A stretch of 11,304 bases of DNA from an uncultured Clostridia bacterium (GTDB lineage Bacteria > Bacillota_A > Clostridia > TANB77 > CAG-508), in contig CANQZZ010000036.1 of assembly GCA_947628465.1 (NCBI GenBank), positions 1 through 11,304 on the forward strand, read 5' to 3'. The stretch's first letter is position 1. Every line of letters begins with the position of its first letter. The translations under genes and the position numbers were made by a program. Below the pieces are notes generated by a model. The model was not told where the DNA came from. It made no database searches and saw only the letters and a list, made by a program, of their open reading frames with translations. This document shows positions 1 through 5,836 of this stretch, in pieces.

Positions 1-536
1 ACTGTTGTCATTATTCCTGATTGAATTGGTGCATAATCATTTAATGCTTTTGCCATAGGTGCTAAACAGTTTGTTGTGCATGATGCTGCAGATATTATTT
101 GGTCCTCAGGAGTTAATACATTTTCATTAACTCCAAATACTACTGTTTTTAAATCCTTTCCAGCTGGTGCTGATATAACTACTTTTTTTGCTCCTGCTCT
201 AATATGAGCTTCTGCTTTTTCTTTCGTTGTATAGAAACCTGTACATTCTAATACAACATCTACACCAATTTCACCCCATGGTAAATCAGCTGCATCTTTT
301 TCTGCATATATTTTAATTGTTTTTCCATCTACTGTAATAGAATCTTCTCCTGCAACTACTGTGTCTGCCTTTTCATATCTTTTTTGTGCTGAATCATATT
401 TTAATAAATGTGCAAGCATAGCTGGACTTGTTAAATCGTTAATTGCAACAATTTCATACCCCTCTGCTCCAAACATTTGTCTAAATGCAAGACGTCCTAT
501 ACGTCCAAAGCCATTAATAGCTACTTTTACTGACAT
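1..536 (-). CDS. gap: Glyceraldehyde-3-phosphate dehydrogenase, N-terminal part (cut by window edge)
   Basis: This enzyme oxidises and phosphorylates glyceraldehyde-3-phosphate to 1,3-bisphosphoglycerate with NAD, in cytoplasmic glycolysis. Translating from ATG 536 gives 178 complete codons before the window ends, a little over half of the usual ~335 residues. The Rossmann dinucleotide-binding motif NGFGRIGR is at residues 8-15, and the active-site segment SCTTNC is at 152-157 with the catalytic Cys153. The start is supported by the [16 protein letters not shown]-terminus and by AGAAGGT seven bases upstream. The gene is separated from the upstream 107-aa gene by a strong terminator (611-639), so it should have its own transcript, but I see no clean promoter. 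A 15-bp palindrome lies just upstream of the ribosome binding site. No in-frame CGG occurs in the visible part. The family assignment is certain; the open end is only the window edge. Confidence 0.97.
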   Translation of the reverse strand, partial: MSVKVAINGFGRIGRLAFRQMFGAEGYEIVAINDLTSPAMLAHLLKYDSAQKRYEKADTVVAGEDSITVDGKTIKIYAEKDAADLPWGEIGVDVVLECTGFYTTKEKAEAHIRAGAKKVVISAPAGKDLKTVVFGVNENVLTPEDQIISAASCTTNCLAPMAKALNDYAPIQSGIMTT

Positions 537-553
537 AAAATTACCTTCTTTCT

Positions 554-568
554 GATGTTATAAACATC
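554..568. repeat. 15-bp perfect palindrome in the gap leader
   Basis: The sequence GATGTTATAAACATC has two 6-base arms around a 3-base centre. It lies about 18-32 bases upstream of the gap start codon, directly before the ribosome binding site. It could be an operator for a glycolytic repressor or a small leader hairpin. The sequence alone does not tell which. Confidence 0.4.
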
Positions 569-610
569 CTTATAATTTATATTATTCTCAACAAAATGTA
601 TTCTATAACA

Positions 611-639
611 AAAAAGAACACATTTCAAGTGTTCTTTTT
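611..639 (-). terminator. Rho-independent terminator after the 107-aa gene
   Basis: There is a perfect 11-bp stem (AAAAAGAACAC paired with GTGTTCTTTTT) with a 7-base loop. The 3' arm ends in a run of T on the minus strand, and because the stem is A/T-flanked on both sides it could work in both directions. It begins 12 bases beyond the stop of the 107-aa gene and upstream of gap, so it isolates gap from that gene. Confidence 0.85.
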
Positions 640-650
640 ATATTTTTTAA

Positions 651-974
651 TTAAAATACTCTTTTTCCTCTATATGTAATAGGTACTTCTTGGAATAAAA
701 AGCTTTTAAATGAACTCCATGTAACTTCTTGATGTAAAAATTCATTTATTTCATCTTCTACTTTTTGTTGATATGGAGTTAATTCTACTTTTACTTCATA
801 TAATAATACATTTTTTACTTTTGTCCATATACTTGTTTTTTCTGGTAGATTTGATGATGCAACTTTAAATGATGAATTATTTGATTGGTTATTAGGATTC
901 ATTTCATCACCACCTATTTCTACTCCAATTTTTCCTACGTTTTCTGTTCCTTCATTACTTAATTTCCCTGACAT
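651..974 (-). CDS. Small protein of unknown function, 107 aa
   Basis: I do not recognise a family. The start was set at ATG 974 because AGAGGAGG lies seven bases upstream; an earlier in-frame ATG at 1049 has no ribosome binding site and falls inside the predicted promoter. The first 45 residues are polar and rich in Gly, Asn and Ser, and look disordered. The C-terminal 60 are amphipathic and charged, with a probable helix around LTPYQQKVEDEINEF and a hydrophobic-aromatic tail ending in GKRVF. There is no signal peptide or membrane segment, so it is probably cytoplasmic. It has its own promoter and terminator, so it is likely monocistronic. No CGG codon occurs. The overall shape suggests a short accessory or partner protein, but that is a guess. 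Confidence 0.75.
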   Translation of the reverse strand: MSGKLSNEGTENVGKIGVEIGGDEMNPNNQSNNSSFKVASSNLPEKTSIWTKVKNVLLYEVKVELTPYQQKVEDEINEFLHQEVTWSSFKSFLFQEVPITYRGKRVF

Positions 975-1048
975 TTTATATCCTCCTCTAAATTTTATCT
1001 CTTGTAAATTAAATCTATTCCAATTTACTATTAAACTTACTATATACA

Positions 1049-1077
1049 TATATACTACAAATTTATGATTAAATCAA
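1049..1077 (-). promoter_or_regulatory. Promoter of the 107-aa gene
   Basis: A -35 box TTGATT (1072-1077) and a -10 box TATATA (1049-1054) are separated by exactly 17 bases. Transcription would begin near 1042, giving a leader of about 70 bases to the ATG at 974. Confidence 0.55.
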
Positions 1078-1114
1078 TACTTTTTTGATTAATTTAATAT
1101 TACTTTTTTGTTTC

Positions 1115-1138
1115 AATTGTATGACATATGTTACAATT
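1115..1138. repeat. Inverted repeat just after the mtaB stop codon
   Basis: The 7-base arms AATTGTA and TACAATT flank a 10-base loop that itself contains the palindrome ACATATGT. It starts five bases past the mtaB stop. There is no U-run behind it on the minus strand, so it is not a standard intrinsic terminator. It may be a 3'-end processing or stabilising stem, or an operator. Confidence 0.35.
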
Positions 1139-1143
1139 TTATT

Positions 1144-2437
1144 TCATATTTTTCCAATTAATTCTAAATTTTTTTCTTCTAATACTTTTACCTTTACAAT
1201 TTGATTTGATATTGAACTTCCCTTAGTGCATACTACCATATAATTTGATGTATGACCTTTTATATATCCATCCTCTTCCTGCTCTAGTAAAACATCTACT
1301 TCTTTTCCAATATATGTACTTAAATATTCTTTTTCATTTTTATTTGAAAGTTTTATTAATTTGTGACTTCTTTCTTCTTTTATTTTTCCATCTATTTGAT
1401 TTGGCATTACAGCTGCTCTTGTTCCTTTTCTTTGAGAATATTTAAATACGTGCATTTTATAGAATTTTATTTTTTTCAAAAAGTTATATGTAATTTCAAA
1501 TTCTTCGCTTGTTTCACCTGGAAATCCAACTATAATATCTGTTGTAAGCAGAACATTTGGAAATGCTTTTCTTAATCTTTCTACTACGTTTTCAAAGTCT
1601 TTAGTTGTATATTTTCTATTCATCCTTTTTAATGTTTCATCACATCCACTTTGAAGTGATAAATGAAAATGGTCACATGTTTTATCTAGTTTTTTTAATC
1701 TTTCAACAAATTCATCTGTTATTATATTTGGCTCAAGCGACCCGAAGTCTTATTCTCTTTAGACCTTCTATTTTGTTTATTTCTTCTAGTAAATCTATTA
1801 ACCTTATATTACTATCTTTAAAATCAGTTCCATAAGATGCAATGTGAATTCCTGTTATTACAACTTCTTTTATACCTTTTTCTACTATACTTTTTATTTC
1901 ATTAATTACACTTTCTATCTTTCTACTTCTTACTCTTCCTTTAGCATAAGGAATTATACAGTATGAGCAAAAGTTGTTACATCCATCTTGTACCTTAATT
2001 ACCGCTCTTGTTTTTTCAGTGTAAAGTGTTGTTCCAAAATCTACAAATTCTTTTTGATTATTTATATCATATATTTCATATTTATTAGACGCATTTCTTT
2101 CATGTTTTTCTACGATGTCTACAATATTTTTCTTTTCAGTATTTCCTACAATTAAATCTATTTCTCCTATTTTTTCTAATTCTTTTCCTGCAACTTGAGC
2201 ATAGCATCCTGTTACAACAAGCATAGATTTTGGATTTATCTGTTTTACTCTCCTTATTATTTGTCTTGATTTTCTATCAGACATATTTGTAACAGTACAT
2301 GTGTTTATAACATATATATCTGCTATATCTTCAAAATCTACTATTTCATATCCTTTATTTATAAACTTTTCTATCATTGCATTAGTTTCATACTGATTTA
2401 CTTTGCATCCTAGCGTATAAAATGCTAATTTTTTCAT
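1144..2437 (-). CDS. mtaB: tRNA (t6A37) methylthiotransferase MtaB, read through an internal +1 shift at CGGG
   Basis: MtaB is a radical-SAM enzyme that adds a methylthio group to N6-threonylcarbamoyladenosine at position 37 of ANN-decoding tRNAs. All domains are present. The N-terminal methylthiotransferase domain has Cys11 (LGCKVNQYE), Cys47 (NTCTVT) and Cys78 (TGCYAQ); the radical-SAM cluster CxxxCxxC is at 153, 157 and 160; and a C-terminal TRAM domain follows. The coding frame is broken once. After Leu231 the next codon is CGG (1744-1742), and unshifted reading ends at a TGA three codons later. Treating CGGG (1744-1741) as one residue restores the conserved RIRL-G-SLEP segment and gives 430 aa, normal for MtaB. 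The start ATG 2437 lies 1 nt after the mreB stop, so the two genes are probably cotranscribed. If the shift did not happen, the product would lack the C-terminal third and the TRAM domain. Confidence 0.93.
1741..1744 (-). other. In-frame CGGG at a required +1 shift in mtaB
   Basis: On the coding strand the reading is CTT CGG GTC GCT TGA in the incoming frame. Skipping one base gives CTT (C)GGG TCG CTT GAG CCA, the LGSLEP segment expected in MtaB. The site encodes residue 232, where the family has Gly or Ser. Confidence 0.85.
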
Positions 2438-2438
2438 G

Positions 2439-3453
2439 TTATCTTCCCGTTCTTCCATCTAATGTATCTAAGTTGTCTAATGCCTTTCCTGTTCCTAAAG
2501 CAACGCAACTTACAGCATCTTCTGCTATCATTACATTAATTCCTGTTTGTTCTTGAAGAAGCTTGTCTAACCCATCTACTAAGCATCCTCCACCTGTCAT
2601 ATATATTCCTTTATCACTTATGTCTGCTGCAAGCTCTGGTGGTGTTTGTTCCAATGTAGAGTGAACTGCATCTACTATTAACATTGCTGGTTCTGATAAT
2701 GCTTCCATCATTTCACTTGATTTAATTGTTATAGTTTTTGGAAGTCCTGTTATTAGGTCTCTTCCTCTTATGTCCATTTCAACATCTTGTATTTTTGGAT
2801 ACACACAACCTATATTTACCTTTAAATCTTCTGCTGTTCTTTCTCCTATCATAACATTATGCTTTTTCTTAATATATTTTACGATTGCTTCATCAAATTT
2901 ATCTCCAGCAACTTTTATTGAAGTACTTACAACTGAGCCTCCAAGTGATATTACTGCAATGTCTGTTGTTCCTCCGCCAATATCTACTACCATATTTCCA
3001 CATGGCTTAGATATATCTATACCTGCTCCAATTGCTGCAGCTATTGGTTCTTCTATTAAATATACTCTTCTTGCTCCAGCTTGTGATGCAGCATCTATTA
3101 CAGCTTTTTTTTCAACTTCTGTTACTTGTGATGGTATGCATATCATAATTCTTGGTGCAAATACAAATTTACCACATATTTTATTTATAAAGTTTTTAAG
3201 CATTTTTTCTGTAACTGTGTAATCTGATATTACTCCATCTTTTAGTGGTCTTGTTGCAACAATATTACCTGGTGTTCTTCCAAGCATTCTTCTTGCTTCT
3301 CCACCTACTGCTAATACTTCATTTGTAATATTATTTACTGCTACTACTGATGGCTCCCTTAAAACAATTCCTTTTCCTTTAACATATGCGATTACTGTAG
3401 CAGTTCCTAGGTCTATTCCTATATCTTGTCCAAAACCGACTAAAACCAAACAT
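2439..3453 (-). CDS. mreB: Rod-shape actin homologue MreB, read through a +1 shift at codon 6 (CGGT)
   Basis: MreB is a bacterial actin that polymerises on the inner face of the membrane and guides side-wall peptidoglycan synthesis. The actin-fold motifs are clear: phosphate-1 loop DIGIDLGTA near the N-terminus, phosphate-2 loop DIGGGTTDIA in the middle, and adenosine motif MTGGGCLVDGLDKLL near the C-terminus. The likely start is ATG 3453, which begins with MFGFS as many MreB proteins do and has AAAGGAAAG upstream. From this ATG the sixth codon is CGG (3438-3436), and the frame must move +1 there to reach FGQDIGIDLG; the product is then 337 aa. A TTG at 3449 could start the correct frame without a shift, but it is further from the ribosome binding site and gives an atypical MVLVG start. 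The next gene is mtaB, 1 nt away, not mreC as is usual. Confidence 0.95.
3435..3438 (-). other. In-frame CGGT at a required +1 shift in mreB
   Basis: The start reads ATG TTT GGT TTT AGT CGG TTT TGG; unshifted it ends at TAA after 18 more codons. With CGGT as one residue it reads MFGFS-x-FGQDIGIDLG. This is the weakest of the five sites because an in-frame TTG lies at 3449. Confidence 0.7.
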
Positions 3454-3519
3454 TAGAATCTTTCCTTTCTTCTATGTTATTATTTTCATTTTTTTCATAA
3501 ATATTACATTTGTGTTGCA

Positions 3520-3548
3520 ATTATATTACAAAATTTAAAAAATAGCAA
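3520..3548 (-). promoter_or_regulatory. Promoter of mreB-mtaB
   Basis: A perfect -10 box TATAAT (3520-3525) is preceded, with a 17-base spacer, by the -35 box TTGCTA (3543-3548). The -35 lies inside the distal arm of the terminator of the upstream gene, so terminator and promoter share bases. The predicted mreB leader is about 60 bases. Confidence 0.55.
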
Positions 3549-3583
3549 ATGTTTTTTATCTTTTTTTAACAATTTGCTATTTT
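3539..3583 (-). terminator. Terminator after the FxLYD-like gene
   Basis: The arms AAAATAGCAAAT and ATTTGCTATTTT form a 12-bp stem, which can be extended past a one-base bulge. The loop is about 20 bases, and the minus strand ends in a T-run. It lies 25 bases past the stop of the 163-aa membrane protein. Confidence 0.7.
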
Positions 3584-3607
3584 GATTATTTTCATTAAAT
3601 TATATTA

Positions 3608-4099
3608 CTATGGTAATAATGTATATAACACTAATATCCCTGCAATAGGTGCAGCAACTTTTAGTTCATTACTCTTAACATTCTTAAAAAAGTTATAAGT
3701 TTCCATTGTTTCCTTTTCATCAGTAAGTCCAATAACTAATTTATCTACATTTTTGTAATTATAATTCATCTCAAAGTTTATTGTTTCTTTTGGATAGAAG
3801 TTTTTTAATTCTTTATATTCACTACCTAAATAGACTTCATTCTTATCATATAAATTGATTTTTAAATATTTTAACGGAATAATTTCTTCTGCATTATTAG
3901 TTATTGAACCTTTTATATATCCATTAGCATATGTAGCTCTGCATTCATCTACTGAAATAGCAGAAGAATCTCCTACTATTTCGTAATTTGTTATATCTTT
4001 ATAGCTATATCTCATAGCTAAATTTGTTAATCCAGTTATTATACAAAATGCTGCTACAAATATTAAAAAATATATTCCAAACTTTTTTAATGTTGCCAT
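3608..4099 (-). CDS. Membrane-anchored FxLYD-like domain protein, 163 aa
   Basis: The function is not known. A hydrophobic segment at about residues 8-30 (FGIYFLIFVAAFCIITGL) anchors the protein, and a second hydrophobic stretch ends the chain (AAPIAGILVLYTLLP). The middle part carries features of the FxLYD fold, a small extracytoplasmic beta domain: GYIKGSITNNAEE, then INLYDKNEVYLGS, then a KNFYPKETINFE strand. Such domains are thought to act in adhesion or as accessory surface modules. The start ATG 4099 has AAGGAG seven bases upstream. It has its own strong promoter and terminator, so it is a single-gene transcript lying downstream of the two FGE-domain genes, which are also surface proteins. 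No CGG codon is present. The domain assignment rests on my reading of the motif only. Confidence 0.85.
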   Translation of the reverse strand: MATLKKFGIYFLIFVAAFCIITGLTNLAMRYSYKDITNYEIVGDSSAISVDECRATYANGYIKGSITNNAEEIIPLKYLKINLYDKNEVYLGSEYKELKNFYPKETINFEMNYNYKNVDKLVIGLTDEKETMETYNFFKNVKSNELKVAAPIAGILVLYTLLP

Positions 4100-4129
4100 T
4101 TTTTTGCTCCTTATAATTAATTCTCATTA

Positions 4130-4158
4130 ATTATACTATATTTTTTATATTTTGTAAA
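4130..4158 (-). promoter_or_regulatory. Promoter of the FxLYD-like gene
   Basis: The -35 box TTTACA (4153-4158) and perfect -10 box TATAAT (4130-4135) are separated by exactly 17 bases. The predicted leader is short, about 25 bases, with AAGGAG before the ATG at 4099. Confidence 0.75.
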
Positions 4159-4199
4159 CAAATTTTATGTTAATTTATGGCAATAATAATTTTGTAAAA

Positions 4200-5582
4200 C
4201 TAGTTTTTGATGTAAAGAGCTGGCCTAAAAGAAACAGCATAACTGCACTCGCCAGGACCGTTGCTACCTCGACTATTAGCTGGATAGCTAGAGCCATCAT
4301 ATGTGAAATAACCTCCTCGTAAAGTTCGTTTGTCAGAAGATCTAGTTTCCATAGTCCATTCAAGGCAATTTCCTGCTATATCATATATATTCTTTGCTGC
4401 AAAATCATTACTTGCTCCTGTTGTTAATAAAAGACCATTTGAAGTATTAGTTTTTTTATTTTCCTCACTAGAAAAGGCTGTCCATGTATTATTTGAATAA
4501 TAACTTGCATTTGCATTTTCTATTGTCCATATATTACTTTTATAGTTCCCCCAACTTGTACTATCTTTTAAATTAAATTTATTAGTTTCTCCTTTATTCA
4601 AAAATTCTAGCATTGCATCCCATTGTATAGAATAGCATAAGGTTGATACTACTCCTACTTCTTTTCCATCATAAAAATGCTTGCTTAAATATACTGCTCC
4701 TTTTCCTAAGTCATTACCTTTATAATCTATGTCAGAATCAATATCATTCATTGCTAAGCCCCAACTAACCCAGACATATGGGATTTGGTCTTTTTTTATT
4801 ACTACTCCTGTTGTTCCATTTGCTGTGTTTTCTATTCTTGGTTGTCCAATAGTTTTCGTTTCCTTATCAACGCTTCCTGCTTCATATCTTCCTATATAGA
4901 AGCCTCCATTTTCTTGCACACTCCTCATCATTTCGTTATAATCACTTTTCTCGTTATCATATCCATTGTCAAATGGCTCATTATAGCTCGAACCTGAAGT
5001 ATCTGTATATTTATTACTTCCTCTTCCGAAATCTGACCAATTACTTCTATAAAATACATCTAGAAAGCTTTGATATAATCCATCTTCGTTTGGCTGCTCA
5101 TCATCTTCTTTAGTAAATGTTACTGGTATCCATACAAATTCATTTCCACTTGCATCTTGTATTACTAATCCATTTTCTACTTTTTGGTTGTTTTCTATAC
5201 CATTTATTACTTTAAATCCTGCTGGTATTACTGCTGTTCCTGTTTCATCTGTCCATTTTGCATTTTCTTTCAAAATTCCATCTTCATTAGTTTGTGCCTT
5301 ATCGTATGTTGGCATAGCTTGGTCACTTGATTTTTTTCCTGCCATATAGTCTTCCATTGAATCATACCATGTGCCATTGATTTTTACTCTTCCACTTGAT
5401 AATTCACTTTCTTTTGCTCTTGCTGCTTCTGTATCTGCTGTTGCTTTCTTTGCTGACTTAAATACTCCTCCATTTAATGCTACTGTTACTGTTGCTGCTA
5501 CTAGTATTAACATTACTACTATTGTTATTACTAATGCAATTAATGTTATACCTCTTTTTGTTTTTAATTTTTGTTTTGACAT
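4200..5582 (-). CDS. Prepilin-like leader plus C-terminal FGE-sulfatase fold protein (FGE paralogue 1), 460 aa
   Basis: The N-terminus MSKQKLKTKRG followed by ITLIALVITIVVMLIL is a type IV prepilin-like leader: a basic stretch, a Gly processing site and a long hydrophobic helix (about residues 12-34). The usual Glu at +5 of mature pilins is absent. The C-terminal ~300 residues look like the formylglycine-generating-enzyme/sulfatase-modifying fold: GNEFVWIPV, GFYIGRYEAG, IYDIAGNCLEWT, TLRGG and an SFRPALYIKN end. In such fusions the domain usually serves as a display scaffold, not an enzyme. The start ATG 5582 follows GAGAGGA; an upstream in-frame ATG (5660) has no ribosome binding site and precedes the promoter. 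The last ~100 coding bases are about 45 % GC in a ~30 % GC gene and resemble a diversity-generating retroelement variable region. Its paralogue lies directly upstream. It has no in-frame CGG and reads straight through. Confidence 0.92.
   Translation of the reverse strand: MSKQKLKTKRGITLIALVITIVVMLILVAATVTVALNGGVFKSAKKATADTEAARAKESELSSGRVKINGTWYDSMEDYMAGKKSSDQAMPTYDKAQTNEDGILKENAKWTDETGTAVIPAGFKVINGIENNQKVENGLVIQDASGNEFVWIPVTFTKEDDEQPNEDGLYQSFLDVFYRSNWSDFGRGSNKYTDTSGSSYNEPFDNGYDNEKSDYNEMMRSVQENGGFYIGRYEAGSVDKETKTIGQPRIENTANGTTGVVIKKDQIPYVWVSWGLAMNDIDSDIDYKGNDLGKGAVYLSKHFYDGKEVGVVSTLCYSIQWDAMLEFLNKGETNKFNLKDSTSWGNYKSNIWTIENANASYYSNNTWTAFSSEENKKTNTSNGLLLTTGASNDFAAKNIYDIAGNCLEWTMETRSSDKRTLRGGYFTYDGSSYPANSRGSNGPGECSYAVSFRPALYIKN
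4203..4310 (-). other. Candidate variable region of FGE paralogue 1
   Basis: The C-terminal coding segment after the RGG motif is GC-rich relative to the gene and ends in CTTTACATCAAAAACTAG, the same 18 bases that end paralogue 2. The 26 residues between RGG and SFR differ almost completely from those of paralogue 2 while keeping the same length. This is the expected look of a retroelement-diversified region, but no template repeat is visible here. Confidence 0.5.
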
Positions 5583-5618
5583 TTGTTTTTCCTCTCTTTC
5601 TTTGGTTTTTATAAAGTT

Positions 5619-5647
5619 ATTATATTTTTTCTGTTTTATTTTGGCAA
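5619..5647 (-). promoter_or_regulatory. Promoter of FGE paralogue 1
   Basis: The -35 box TTGCCA (5642-5647) and perfect -10 TATAAT (5619-5624) have a 17-base spacer. The leader to ATG 5582 is about 30 bases and holds GAGAGGA. Confidence 0.75.
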
Positions 5648-5713
5648 TAATTTTGACCAATGTTTCTATCTATTAATTTACATATTATTTCTTCAGATAT
5701 TTTTGTATAAAAA

Positions 5714-5758
5714 ATATGTAGAAAAACTGACATTTCTCTTTGCCATTTTCCTACATAT
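5714..5758 (-). terminator. Probable terminator between the two FGE paralogues
   Basis: An 8-bp stem ATATGTAG/CTACATAT is extended by 4 A-T pairs past one bulged base, with a loop of about 20 bases. A run of T follows on the minus strand. It ends the transcript of the upstream paralogue before the promoter of the downstream one. Confidence 0.6.
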
Positions 5759-5784
5759 TATTTTACTATACATTTATTGACTCG

Positions 5785-5811
5785 AATTTCATAAATATTT
5801 TGTATGAAATT
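5785..5811. repeat. Hairpin-forming inverted repeat 26 bases after the FGE paralogue 2 stop
   Basis: Perfect 9-base arms AATTTCATA and TATGAAATT surround a 9-base loop. No T-run follows it on the minus strand, so it is unlikely to be a terminator. Its position just beyond a possible variable region recalls the cruciforms that lie downstream of some retroelement target sites. Confidence 0.4.
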
Positions 5812-5836
5812 TTAGACCTATGGGTACTATCTACAA

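Noticed and set aside
975..1049. N-terminal extension of the 107-aa protein from ATG 1049
   Set aside because: That start overlaps the predicted -10 box and has no ribosome binding site, while ATG 974 has a very good one.
1144..2437. mtaB as a pseudogene split into two genes
   Set aside because: Both halves are fully conserved, including all six cluster cysteines and the TRAM domain, with no other lesion. The second half has no ribosome binding site of its own at 1623.
2435..2458. An earlier ATG (2458) as start of mtaB
   Set aside because: It lies inside mreB, has no ribosome binding site and would add MEEREDN, with an in-frame CGG, before the conserved MKKLAFYTLGCK start.
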